Of a stretch of 64,000 nucleotides of DNA, positions 8,429 to 16,940 are shown in pieces. The notes beneath the pieces are model-generated. The model did not search any database and was not told where the DNA came from. It worked only from the letters and a program-made list of their open reading frames with translations. The DNA comes from Prochlorococcus marinus CUG1415 (GTDB lineage Bacteria > Cyanobacteriota > Cyanobacteriia > PCC-6307 > Cyanobiaceae): assembly GCF_017696015.1 (NCBI RefSeq), contig NZ_JAAORL010000002.1, positions 496,001 to 560,000 of the forward strand. The letters are read 5' to 3'. The position numbers and the translations under genes are program-made. Each line of letters starts with the position of its first letter. Within the stretch, counting starts at the first letter, position 1.

Positions 8429-9923
8429 AATTATCAATGCCTTGGGAAGCTAAAATTTGCCTTGAAACCATCAATGCAGAATTACTAACACCTGCTGTTC
8501 CCTCTCCTGGATAAATAGAATCTCCACATAGCCATAAACCTTTAAAAGGAGTCCTACTTGATAATCCAAATAAACCAAAAATATCTGGATTTTGACCAAG
8601 GCCACCTACAATGCCATTAGGTCTATTTGTCCATTTTTCAAATCCCAATGGAGTTGCTAATTCCCTATGTAACCAATTTTCAGAAAAAATATCAAAATGA
8701 CTTTCCAATTCTAGGGAGATTTTGTTTAGGAAATCCTTTTTCTTCTTTAAATAATTTTTTTTATCTAAGTTAAACCAATATTTTGTCTTAGTAAAAATAC
8801 TCGCTATTAAAGTAACCTCACCTTTTGGTGCTCTTCCATCACCATCATCGCTAATTGATACAAATAACGAACCAAATTCATCAGAAACAAATTGATAATG
8901 ATTGGAAGAAGTTTTTTTTATATGTTCTTTTTTTAATGCCGAATAAAAAACTATTGCTCCACTTGGATCAGGCAAATTAATAAGTCGATTTTTATAAATT
9001 TGTTTTCTATTTAAAGGTTCCTTCAAATGCTTGAGCAAAGATTGAGGAGGCGCGGTATAAATCACATCTTTTGCTTGGTAAACAAAAGAATTTTTTTTCG
9101 AATTGGCAGATACTTTCCAACACATATTTAGGTCATCAAAATTTATAGAATTAACTTTTTGGCCAAAAATTAGATTAACTCCAGTTTTAATCAACGAACT
9201 TTCTAATGCGTCACTTAAAGACTGCATAGATTTTTTAAGATGCCACAGACCATGTGGCTGCTGGCACATCTGTAGAACAGTAGAGCCATATAATGCAGCA
9301 GTATTATAAATATCCTCTTGAGAATAAAGTTTTAGTTGAAGATTTAAGAATTTAATCAAGCGATCATTCTTGGATAATCCACATATAAGTAATAAATCAA
9401 AAATAGAAGATTTGAGTAAAATTCCTGTGACAAGGTTTGATGGAACTAATGCTTTTAGAAGTTGAGACAAATCCCAAAAATTACTGATTGGCAATACTGG
9501 ATTATTGTTTGCAAATATCCAATTACTTTGATGAATGAGGGTGCAAAGTTTCCAAAATCTATGACTTCCAGGAAACTGCGTTTCTAGTTCAGCAATCCAT
9601 TTAGTTTTTTCATACCAAATATGGATTGGCTTACCACCATCATTTAAATCAACAATGCAGGCTGGGTCTAAAATAGTGGCTTCTGGGAGTGATATATCTA
9701 AAAAATCAAAAATTCTTGCATGTATTCCTCCTTTTTCAAATCCGGCAACTTGAGTTGCGCCAACGTCAAAAATATAATTTTTTCTTTTAAAAGTACCAGC
9801 GCAGCCTCCTGATTGATTATGAGATTCGATTAAAGTAACTGATAATCCTTGTTTTGATAAAATTGCTGCAGAAGTCAACCCTGCTATACCAGCACCAACA
9901 ACAACAACTTCAGACTTGGACAT
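8418..9923 (-). CDS. crtD: CrtD-type carotenoid desaturase (FAD amine oxidase family)
   Basis: A 501-residue flavoprotein with the dinucleotide-binding motif GAGIAG (10-15) and a C-terminal FAD segment (GLWLCGDSIYPGEGTAGVSNS). The sequence FDVGATQVAGFEKGGIHARIF is characteristic of the cyanobacterial C-3',4'-desaturase CrtD rather than the isomerase CrtH, which has a different segment there. CrtD acts in myxol glycoside synthesis, which Prochlorococcus is not known to make, so the real substrate is open. An alternative call is a CrtH-like isomerase or saturase. It is convergent with tyrA, and its start lies 5 bp from the divergent kinase-like gene. Confidence 0.72.
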   Translation of the reverse strand: MSKSEVVVVGAGIAGLTSAAILSKQGLSVTLIESHNQSGGCAGTFKRKNYIFDVGATQVAGFEKGGIHARIFDFLDISLPEATILDPACIVDLNDGGKPIHIWYEKTKWIAELETQFPGSHRFWKLCTLIHQSNWIFANNNPVLPISNFWDLSQLLKALVPSNLVTGILLKSSIFDLLLICGLSKNDRLIKFLNLQLKLYSQEDIYNTAALYGSTVLQMCQQPHGLWHLKKSMQSLSDALESSLIKTGVNLIFGQKVNSINFDDLNMCWKVSANSKKNSFVYQAKDVIYTAPPQSLLKHLKEPLNRKQIYKNRLINLPDPSGAIVFYSALKKEHIKKTSSNHYQFVSDEFGSLFVSISDDGDGRAPKGEVTLIASIFTKTKYWFNLDKKNYLKKKKDFLNKISLELESHFDIFSENWLHRELATPLGFEKWTNRPNGIVGGLGQNPDIFGLFGLSSRTPFKGLWLCGDSIYPGEGTAGVSNSALMVSRQILASQGIDNFNL

Positions 9924-9928
9924 TAGAA

Positions 9929-10807
9929 ATGCAAAAATTATCTCCTATTGAAGTTAGCGAAATTTGTGATGAATTAGGTGAAGCCTATCCAAAAAGTATA
10001 GAACAAGTCCATGGGGGGAATATTCATAGCGCATGGCAAATAGAATTCGTAAACAAGAAATTATTTCTAAAAAAAAACAATAGAAAAAAAAAGTTTCTCA
10101 AATTTGAGAAATATTGTCTTCAGAATTTAAGAGAGTATATTAATCAAAAAAACTTAGTTGTTCCAGAAGTTATTGCATATAAAAATATTAAAAATATAGA
10201 AATTCTTTTAATTGAATGGATAGATATGCAAAACTTTGATCAAAAAAAACTTGGAAAAGGTTTGGGAGAAATGCACTTAAATGCAAGTGAGTCTAATCCA
10301 AAAAGTTTTGGATACCCAGTTGGGGGTTTTATTGGAATAACAGAGCAGAAAAAAGGCTGGGACAATAATTGGATAGATTGTTTTTTAGATTTGCGAATAT
10401 CACCTCAATTATCAATTCTTAAATCAAATCTTTTAGACAAAGAAACTATAAATAAAGTTAAAGAAAAAATTAAATCCGAATTAATGAATCATAAACCTAT
10501 AAATACTCTTGTTCATGGTGATTTATGGTCAGGAAATTTAGGAATAGAAAAAAGTGGAAAGGGGGTTATATTTGACCCAGCATCATGGTGGGCAGATAAT
10601 GAAATAGATATAGCTATGACAAAATTATTTGGAGGTTTGAGAAAAGAATTTTATGAAGAGTATCATAAAATTTTTCCAATTAAACAAGGTTTTGAAAAGA
10701 GAATTATTATTTATAATTTTTACCACATATTGAATCATGCCAATATGTTCGGAGGATCATATTTTAGTCAAGTCAAAAATTACGTAAAAGCAATACTCAA
10801 TATGTAA
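9929..10807 (+). CDS. Fructosamine/ketosamine-3-kinase family protein
   Basis: A 292-residue protein with an aminoglycoside-phosphotransferase fold. The catalytic loop LVHGDLWSGNLGI and the metal-binding IFDPASWWADNEIDIAM are both present, as is the early HGGNIHSAW motif of the fructosamine-kinase family. These enzymes phosphorylate sugars attached to protein lysines, which then fall off. I chose the ATG at 9929 (MQKLSPIEV). Extending to 9854 would run 70 bp into crtD and adds an unlikely Gln-rich tail. The divergent start codons are 5 bp apart, so each promoter must lie in the other gene. Confidence 0.85.
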   Translation: MQKLSPIEVSEICDELGEAYPKSIEQVHGGNIHSAWQIEFVNKKLFLKKNNRKKKFLKFEKYCLQNLREYINQKNLVVPEVIAYKNIKNIEILLIEWIDMQNFDQKKLGKGLGEMHLNASESNPKSFGYPVGGFIGITEQKKGWDNNWIDCFLDLRISPQLSILKSNLLDKETINKVKEKIKSELMNHKPINTLVHGDLWSGNLGIEKSGKGVIFDPASWWADNEIDIAMTKLFGGLRKEFYEEYHKIFPIKQGFEKRIIIYNFYHILNHANMFGGSYFSQVKNYVKAILNM

Positions 10808-10814
10808 TCTTCAA

Positions 10815-11180
10815 CTAACCTAAATATGTTTTTTTAAGATTTTGCACCTTATCTAAAACCGCTTCACGATTTTCACTGGTCCGAAGATTCTGCCAGCTCC
10901 ATTGACCAACAACAACTACTCCTAGTAGTTCAAGTAATCCTGGAAGAATTGGGAAAAAGTTAATCGTGTCAATAACAACTTTAATTATTATTTGAGCGAT
11001 TATCACAACAGCGATAATGCCTGCGGCTTTACCATATTTACCCATTTGGGTCCAATCAACATTTCCAAGGGTTTCGTTGACTTTCCCCATAACATCAGAG
11101 TACTTCTCTGAAAAACTTTTGGTTTCGGCGCTTGTATCGGAGCCAGAGCCTTGATTTGACTCGGAAGTGTTGTCACTCAT
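10815..11180 (-). CDS. CAAD-domain / CurT-like thylakoid membrane protein
   Basis: About 121 residues from the second ATG (MSDNTSESNQ). The polar, Ser-rich N-terminus is followed by an amphipathic helix (SEKYSDVMGKVNETLGNV), two transmembrane helices (GIIAVVIIAQIIIKVVIDTI and FPILPGLLELLGVVVVGQW) and a C-terminal amphipathic helix. This is the layout of CAAD domains and CURT1/CurT proteins, which bend thylakoid membranes. The ATG at 11184-11186 two codons upstream is also possible. It is convergent with the kinase-like gene 7 bp away. The family is fairly sure; the curvature role is inferred from homologues. Confidence 0.82.
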   Translation of the reverse strand: MSDNTSESNQGSGSDTSAETKSFSEKYSDVMGKVNETLGNVDWTQMGKYGKAAGIIAVVIIAQIIIKVVIDTINFFPILPGLLELLGVVVVGQWSWQNLRTSENREAVLDKVQNLKKTYLG

Positions 11181-11484
11181 GAACATTCAGGCTGCAAAAT
11201 TATATATATGAACCAGACAGTATCGGAAAAAATGCCTGTTGACTACCTTTTTGTTGTGCAAAATTCCGAACCGAAACATTTTGTATTTTTTAGATGTATT
11301 GATATATAAATTGTTTGAAGATATTTAAACTTAAAATTGATTTATAAAAACTTCACATTATCTTCTAGTTCTAACAAGAATATTAATAAATCTCGGCAAT
11401 AGGAAAAATTTAAAAGGCTAAAATTTTTATTTAAATTATTATATTTTTATAGTTTATTTTATTTTGTATAGTTAAAGAATCAAT
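11181..11484. other. Divergent intergenic region CAAD / moeB-like
   Basis: About 300 bp without a gene, very AT-rich. One AT-rich stem, CAAAAT (11259-11264) with ATTTTG (11278-11283), is followed on the plus strand by a T-rich run. It could be a weak terminator or a leader structure of the CAAD gene. Several TANNNT -10-like hexamers precede the moeB-like ATG, but I cannot choose among them. No ORF or recognised RNA is visible. Confidence 0.3.
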
Positions 11485-12630
11485 ATGTCTAAGGATATCA
11501 AATCCAATTTCTTAAACCCAGATGAACAAGAAAGATATCAAAAACATTTGACCCTCAAAGAGATAGGTTATGAGGGTCAAATAGATCTAAAAAACAGCTC
11601 AGTTTTATGTATTGGAGCAGGTGGGCTTGGATCTTCTGTTTTGCTTTATCTAGCCGCAACAGGTATTGGAAAAATTGGAATAGTAGATAACGATCACGTT
11701 GAGAAGTCTAATCTCCAAAGACAAATAATTCATGATACAAATAATATTGGCAATCTTAAAATTGATTCTGCCCAGGAAAGAATTAAAAAATTAAATCCTA
11801 ATTCTGAATTATTAACATTTGCGCAGAGAATTAATCCTAATAATGCTTTAGAAATAATTCAAAAATTTGACATTATTTGTGATTGCTCAGATAACTTTGG
11901 CACTAGATATTTGATAAATGATGCGTGCCTAATCTTAAACAAACCTCTAGTCTTTGGAAGTGTACAAGGCTTCGAAGGACAAGTGAGTGTTTTTAATTTA
12001 CATAGAAATAGTCCTAATTTAAGAGACTTACTTCCAGAATCACCTTCAAAAAATGCTATCCCTAGTTGTGAAGAATATGGAGTTGTTGGTGTTTCAACAG
12101 GTTTAATAGGAATTCTTCAGGTGAATGAGATTATTAAAATCATTTTAAAAAAAGGTGAAATTTTAGATGGCAAAATTTTGTTTTTTGATCTGTTGAATAT
12201 GAATATGAAAAAATTATATTTAAAAAGTGATCAGGTAAATAAGCGAATCAAAAATCTTTCTCAGTTTGTTGACTTTTATAGTGTCGATAAATGTTCTGAG
12301 AAAAATAATGAAGTTAACAAAATCAATGCTAATGATTTCTATAACTTATACAAATCAAAAGCAAAAAAAATTATTTTAATTGATGTTAGGGAAAATGAAG
12401 AATTTTCTACTTCTGCAATAGAGGGTTCTATATCAATCCCCCTAAGTACCTTGAGCCAAAAGTCTGACTTAGAATTTATTAAAAAAGAAAGTTTAATTAA
12501 AGAGGTTTTCACCATATGTAAATCCGGTAAACGTTCTGAAAAAGCTTCACAAATCTTGTCTAAATTCAAAATTAAATCGAAATCTATTGAAGGTGGTATT
12601 AAAAAACTAAAAGAAATATTATCCAATTAA
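11485..12630 (+). CDS. moeB: MoeB/ThiF-family adenylyltransferase with C-terminal rhodanese domain
   Basis: A 381-residue E1-like enzyme. It has the nucleotide motif GAGGLG at 44-49, the substrate-binding SNLQRQIIH at 75-83, DCSDNFGTR, and the active-site region IPSCEEYGVVGV with C195. The C-terminal rhodanese domain (about 280-381) ends in an active loop CKSGKRS (345-351). Such enzymes adenylate the C-terminal Gly-Gly of MoaD or ThiS and load sulfur on it. The two CxxC pairs that bind zinc in typical MoeB are missing: the first is replaced by LRDLLPE, the second is absent near residue 250. A role in thiamine or another sulfur carrier is as likely as molybdopterin. Confidence 0.85.
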   Translation: MSKDIKSNFLNPDEQERYQKHLTLKEIGYEGQIDLKNSSVLCIGAGGLGSSVLLYLAATGIGKIGIVDNDHVEKSNLQRQIIHDTNNIGNLKIDSAQERIKKLNPNSELLTFAQRINPNNALEIIQKFDIICDCSDNFGTRYLINDACLILNKPLVFGSVQGFEGQVSVFNLHRNSPNLRDLLPESPSKNAIPSCEEYGVVGVSTGLIGILQVNEIIKIILKKGEILDGKILFFDLLNMNMKKLYLKSDQVNKRIKNLSQFVDFYSVDKCSEKNNEVNKINANDFYNLYKSKAKKIILIDVRENEEFSTSAIEGSISIPLSTLSQKSDLEFIKKESLIKEVFTICKSGKRSEKASQILSKFKIKSKSIEGGIKKLKEILSN

Positions 12631-12646
12631 TATTTTTAGGAATATT

Positions 12647-13807
12647 TTAGTAATCTACACCTCTTTTCAAATCAACTCCAACATTTGCATAATGCTTATG
12701 ACAGACCATTTCAGAGTAAACATCGGCGAGTTCAAAGTATGAAGGTTCATTTTTACATCTTCCAGTAATGACAACTTCTGTTTCTGATGGTTTTTTTAAG
12801 AGCGTTTGATGTATTGATTCCACAGGGAGCAGCTCTAAATCAACAGTTGGATTCAATTCATCCAGAATAATTGTTTTGTACAAACCACTCAAAATCGCAG
12901 CTTTAGCAATTTCCCATGCTCTTTCAGCCTCAACATAATCAATTGGTTGTTGCTGACCTCTCCAAACGATCGCATCTCTGCCTGAGCGCAAATGATCTAC
13001 CAAATGTGGGTAACTTTCTCTCAAAGCTTCTATGGCAGCATCTTCGGTATAACCATTCCCACCTTTTAACCACTGTAATATTAAAACTCTATGACTTTTA
13101 TCTTGAGATATTCCTTTGCCAATAGCTTGAAGAGCCTTGCCAAGTGCACTTGTGGATTTACCTTTTCCTTCACCTGTATAAATCTCAATTCCACCATTAC
13201 ATCTACTTTTTCCTGTTAGTTTTTCTAAGTCTGCTGTTAAACGTGGTCTCATTTCTGAATGGAGTTGCGATATTCTTACCAAAGAAGAAGGGGCTGCCCT
13301 TCCTGTAATAATAATTTCCAGTCCATCAGGACGATTTTGAAGAGAAGCAACTACTTCCTTGATATCAAGCATGCCTAAATCAAGAACTGGATTCAACTCA
13401 TCTAGTACCACTACAGAATAAAGAGAACTAGCAATTGCTCCTTTAGCAATATTCCAACCTCTTTCAGCCTCCCCAATATCAAACTTTGTCACCTCTTCAG
13501 CAGTAAAAAATTCCGACCTTCCTGTCCTCACATGGTCAATTAAGTGTGGGAAGCCTCTTTGCAGGGCCTCTATAGCCGAATCTTCATCGTATGAACGCTC
13601 AGGACCTTTTAGAAATCTTAAAAGTAGAACTCTTGACTGTCTTTTTTCGCATATTCCTAATCCTATTGTCCTGAGCACAACACCCAAAGCAGCCTGACTT
13701 TTGCCCTTACCCTCCCCATCATAAATATGCAATTGACCTTTGGATCTCTCTTGACTGTCACTTGCTGTGACGATTCCAATTCCTCTATTGCTACTTGTAT
13801 TCGTCAA
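12647..13807 (-). CDS. cobO: Tandem-duplicated cob(I)alamin/corrinoid adenosyltransferase (CobA/CobO type)
   Basis: A 386-residue protein made of two copies of a CobA/CobO-type domain; a typical enzyme has one copy of about 200 residues. P-loops GEGKGKS lie at 31-37 and 212-218, and Walker-B-like LDELNP at 135-140 and 315-320. Both halves also share the PHL-DH-R-GR segment. Only the second half keeps a VKRGVDY-like tail resembling the canonical C-terminus (GVDLKRGVDY). It should transfer adenosyl from ATP to the corrin cobalt; Prochlorococcus makes pseudocobalamin. One half may have become structural. It is convergent with the moeB-like gene, 16 bp apart. Confidence 0.85.
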   Translation of the reverse strand: MTNTSSNRGIGIVTASDSQERSKGQLHIYDGEGKGKSQAALGVVLRTIGLGICEKRQSRVLLLRFLKGPERSYDEDSAIEALQRGFPHLIDHVRTGRSEFFTAEEVTKFDIGEAERGWNIAKGAIASSLYSVVVLDELNPVLDLGMLDIKEVVASLQNRPDGLEIIITGRAAPSSLVRISQLHSEMRPRLTADLEKLTGKSRCNGGIEIYTGEGKGKSTSALGKALQAIGKGISQDKSHRVLILQWLKGGNGYTEDAAIEALRESYPHLVDHLRSGRDAIVWRGQQQPIDYVEAERAWEIAKAAILSGLYKTIILDELNPTVDLELLPVESIHQTLLKKPSETEVVITGRCKNEPSYFELADVYSEMVCHKHYANVGVDLKRGVDY

Positions 13808-13916
13808 TTGAACAAGGTGAATAAATTTAATCTAAGATATAGTTTAAGAATATTATTAAAAATTTAATAATAAATTCAACCTATTCATAGGTAATTTGAA
13901 TTTTAAAGTAATTAGC

Positions 13917-14741
13917 ATGTTCAATCAACTAGAAATTCTCTCTGATGAACAAAGTGAAAAGCTTTATACAATTAGAAGATACATTAAGAGTCTTGATAGC
14001 GTTTGTATTGCTTATTCAGGAGGAGTAGACAGTACATTAGTAGCATCATTAGCATTCGAACAATTGGGTTGCAAAGCCATAGCAATTACTGGTATTTCTC
14101 CTGCATTAGCCAATACACTTCGTGAAGAAGCAAGAAGTCAAGCAAAATGGATTGGAGTGAAGCATTTGGAAATTCAAACATCAGAATTAGACCAATCAAA
14201 TTACAATAAAAATCCCAGGGATAGATGCTTTGCATGTAAAAAAGAGCTTCACAAACATACAACCTACTTATCTAAAAAACTTAAGTACAAGAATGTTTTA
14301 GATGGAGTCAATCTGGATGATCTTAAAGATTATAGGCCAGGTATACAAGCCGCGAAACAAGCAGGAGTTGTTTCTCCCCTTGCTAAATTTAAATTCTCAA
14401 AACAAGATATTAGGGATATATCAAGAGCATTAGGTTTTCCTTGGTGGGACAAACCCGCTCAGCCTTGCTTGTCATCAAGATTTCCTTATGGCCATGAAAT
14501 AACCAGTAAGAGGCTTAAAATGGTTGAGAAAGCAGAAGAATATCTAAAAGAAGGTGGTTTATCGGAGGTTAGAGTTAGATGCCAAGGCTCAACTGCAAGA
14601 ATAGAAATTCCCCAAGATGAATTAAAGCATTTTTTTAAAAAATTTAATTTTAGTGATATAGTTCAATACTTTTCTAATTTAGGATTTAATTGTACAAGCT
14701 TAGATCTTGAGGGACTAATAAGCGGCAAATTAAATAGATAA
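13917..14741 (+). CDS. larE: LarE-type ATP-dependent sacrificial sulfur transferase
   Basis: 274 residues from the ATG at 13917. It has a PP-loop ATP pyrophosphatase motif SGGVDS (residues 34-39), the family segment NPRDRCFACKKELH, and the cysteine of KPAQPCLSSR (C184). That cysteine matches the sulfur-donating cysteine of Lactobacillus LarE, whose sulfur is given up to make the nickel-pincer cofactor. No larA, larB or larC lies nearby, so the acceptor here is unknown. An upstream TTG at 13896 adds seven residues but is less likely. It is convergent with speD, 9 bp apart. Confidence 0.82.
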   Translation: MFNQLEILSDEQSEKLYTIRRYIKSLDSVCIAYSGGVDSTLVASLAFEQLGCKAIAITGISPALANTLREEARSQAKWIGVKHLEIQTSELDQSNYNKNPRDRCFACKKELHKHTTYLSKKLKYKNVLDGVNLDDLKDYRPGIQAAKQAGVVSPLAKFKFSKQDIRDISRALGFPWWDKPAQPCLSSRFPYGHEITSKRLKMVEKAEEYLKEGGLSEVRVRCQGSTARIEIPQDELKHFFKKFNFSDIVQYFSNLGFNCTSLDLEGLISGKLNR

Positions 14742-14750
14742 TTATGCAAG

Positions 14751-15185
14751 TTAAACAACTGTTCTCATCTCATTGAGAACTGCTGAAGGTGGATTGCGGT
14801 TAATGACGCGCAAGAAATGTTCTTCAGCCTTCAAAGCATCAATAAAATATTGACTCGCAAGTTCTGGTAACATATTTTGACCACAAGTAAATATATCTAC
14901 GGCAGAATAATTAGATTCTGGCCAAGTATGTATTGAAATATGTGATTCAGCAAGTAATGCAATCGCTGTAACCCCCTGAGGCTCAAATTTATTACTTATC
15001 AAATTCAGAACTGTTGCCTTTGCAATTTTAGCAGCTCTATTTAACGTACAGCGCAAAAAGGATTCGTCATTTAATTTTGCATAATCACATCCATAAAGTT
15101 CCAACAAAAGATGTTTACTTTGATGCGTTAATTTTTGGTCATTACTAAAAGAACTAAAAATTTGATTTTTTTTGTGGCCTTCCAT
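14751..15185 (-). CDS. speD: S-adenosylmethionine decarboxylase proenzyme (prokaryotic class)
   Basis: A 144-residue proenzyme. The self-cleavage site is E80-S81 in LLAESHISIHTWPE; S81 becomes the pyruvoyl group, with H86 nearby and the proton-donor cysteine C101 in IFTCG. It supplies decarboxylated SAM for spermidine synthesis. The N-terminal 24 residues are more polar and variable than in short homologues. The bacterial and archaeal short form is often called speH. It lies 9 bp from the LarE stop on the opposite strand, with recF upstream on the same strand. Confidence 0.93.
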   Translation of the reverse strand: MEGHKKNQIFSSFSNDQKLTHQSKHLLLELYGCDYAKLNDESFLRCTLNRAAKIAKATVLNLISNKFEPQGVTAIALLAESHISIHTWPESNYSAVDIFTCGQNMLPELASQYFIDALKAEEHFLRVINRNPPSAVLNEMRTVV

Positions 15186-15236
15186 TAAAAAAAATTATAT
15201 GAATATAAGATTAGCTAAAAATTGTGAATTTTAGAA

Positions 15237-16340
15237 TTATAAGTGAATCATTTGTGAAGAGTCTAAGAAAGACTGATTAAATTTATCTAGATGTGTCGCA
15301 CTTATAAAACATTGACTATCTTTGCCAACAGAATTTAATAACAAATTCTGTCTAGTTAGATCTAGTTCAGCCAAGACATCATCCAATATAAGTATGGGAG
15401 AGATATTTAATGTTTTAGTTAATAAATCTAGTTCAGCCATCTTTAAAGCTAAGATAAAAGTTCTTTGCTGACCGGATGAACCATATTTTCTAACTGAACT
15501 ATTATTAATTAAAAACTCAATATCGTCACGATGAGGTCCAAAATTACATTTACCAGTCAATGCTTCGATTGAACGTTGATTGAATAGTTGTTCTGCTATT
15601 TTCTTACTAATAAATTCTTCGTCTTCTTCTTCTGGACTAATATTTTGTATCCCAGAAAGATAATTTATGCCTATTTGTTCTTTAGATTTACTTAAGTGAT
15701 TATGCCAATATTCAACGTATGGTTTTATTTTTAATAAAGCCCTTCTTCTGCGCCTAAAAATTCTTGTACCTATTATTGACATCTGAATGTCAAAGCTTTC
15801 AAAAATTTCTGAGGATTGATTATTTAGGAAGCTTTCTGAACGCCAAAAATGACTTCTTTGTTTTAAAAGCCTATTAAATCTAATTATCAAATCTAAATAT
15901 ACTGGTTCAAGCTGAGATACGACTTTATCAATCCATGTTCTTCGATAACTGGGTTCACTTCTAACAATATCTATATCATTAGAACAGAAACATACACTGC
16001 GAATATAATGCTTTATTTCACTCTGCTTTTTCAAGATTGATTCATTAACATAAATTCTTTTAGGACCTTTTCGGAATAAATTTAACTTTAAATCATCTTT
16101 AAAATCTATTTGTCCTATGACTAGAGCCATATCACTATCATTTGCTATTAAATCTTTATCACTTAATGCTCTATTTGATTTTAATTGACTTAAAAATTCA
16201 ACCGATTCAAGTAAATTTGACTTGCCAATACCATTACAACCAAGAACAATTGCTCTTTGCTCTTTTAAGTCAATTTCAAAACTTTTATGGTTCCGAAAAT
16301 TTTTAATTTTTAATTTATTTAAAAAAATTTTTTTGTGCAT
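15237..16340 (-). CDS. recF: DNA replication and repair protein RecF
   Basis: A 367-residue SMC-like ATPase with Walker A GCNGIGKS at 34-41, the signature YGSSGQQRTFILALKMAEL and Walker B PILILDDVLAELD. RecF works with RecR and RecO to load RecA at gapped DNA. The length is normal. recA is also in this window but 10 kb away and not co-transcribed. The start is ATG at 16340, and tRNA-Arg(CCG) is divergent 64 bp upstream. Confidence 0.95.
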   Translation of the reverse strand: MHKKIFLNKLKIKNFRNHKSFEIDLKEQRAIVLGCNGIGKSNLLESVEFLSQLKSNRALSDKDLIANDSDMALVIGQIDFKDDLKLNLFRKGPKRIYVNESILKKQSEIKHYIRSVCFCSNDIDIVRSEPSYRRTWIDKVVSQLEPVYLDLIIRFNRLLKQRSHFWRSESFLNNQSSEIFESFDIQMSIIGTRIFRRRRRALLKIKPYVEYWHNHLSKSKEQIGINYLSGIQNISPEEEDEEFISKKIAEQLFNQRSIEALTGKCNFGPHRDDIEFLINNSSVRKYGSSGQQRTFILALKMAELDLLTKTLNISPILILDDVLAELDLTRQNLLLNSVGKDSQCFISATHLDKFNQSFLDSSQMIHL

Positions 16341-16404
16341 TCATTAATTAAATTAGCTAAGTTTAAAATATTTAGATTTTCTTTAAAGAAATTGAAAAAT
16401 TAAA

Positions 16405-16478
16405 GGGCATGTAGCTCAGTTGGATAGAGCATCAGATTCCGGTTCTGAGAGTCGGGGGTTCGAATCCCTCCATGCTCG
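16405..16478 (+). tRNA. tRNA-Arg (CCG)
   Basis: A 74-nt cloverleaf. The acceptor stem GGGCATG pairs with CATGCTC (one G-U pair). The anticodon stem TCAGA/TCTGA has loop TTCCGGT, giving anticodon CCG. The T-arm is GGGGG-TTCGAAT-CCCTC and the discriminator is G. No CCA is encoded. Confidence 0.95.
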
Positions 16479-16490
16479 TAACATGATGTT

Positions 16491-16937
16491 TTAAAGTTTA
16501 TATCCCATTACTCTTATCCCGTTTGGATCTAGTATAAATCCAATTTGTTCTAAACTTTCAAATGAAGACACTGGTGCCTGTAAAGAAATACTGCATCCAG
16601 GCATTTCTCTATTTATTTTCTCAAGAGTTACTTTAAGCAATATTGAATAATAAAGTTGCTGATTTTTACCTTTTACTGCACTTAAATTCCATAAGTTAGC
16701 ATTCAATCCCCTGTCGGATGTAACCCTTACAAAGCCATATAATTTATTCTTTAATTCATTTTGTATGGTAAAAAAGAAATTACTTTTCTTAATAGCCTCA
16801 GAAAGAGGTTTTATTGGAAATGTCTCACAACCACAATTCGCTAAAAGTTTGTTTACTTCTTTAGCTAATGGGATCTGAGAAGAATTAACAAAATAACCTT
16901 CTGGAAGAACAAGTTTTTTTTTTGAAAAATATTGCAA
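16491..16937 (-). CDS. Putative GNAT-like acetyltransferase
   Basis: A 148-residue protein. The middle has the alternating strands and helices of an N-acetyltransferase: LYGFVRVTSDRGLNANLWNLSAV, then a helix LYYSILLKVTLEKINREMPG, then ISLQAPVSSFESLEQIGF. The acetyl-CoA loop Q/RxxGxG/A is not clearly conserved, so activity is uncertain. It follows ppc with only 3 bp between them and is probably co-transcribed. It may be a diverged member with a new role. Confidence 0.55.
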   Translation of the reverse strand: MQYFSKKKLVLPEGYFVNSSQIPLAKEVNKLLANCGCETFPIKPLSEAIKKSNFFFTIQNELKNKLYGFVRVTSDRGLNANLWNLSAVKGKNQQLYYSILLKVTLEKINREMPGCSISLQAPVSSFESLEQIGFILDPNGIRVMGYKL

Positions 16938-16940
16938 TTA

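Noticed and set aside
9854-9928. Longer start for the fructosamine-kinase-like gene.
   Set aside because: It would overlap crtD by 70 bp and adds a Gln-rich stretch that is just the reverse strand of the crtD start.
13896-13916. TTG start for larE.
   Set aside because: An ATG seven codons later gives the expected length and needs no rare start codon.
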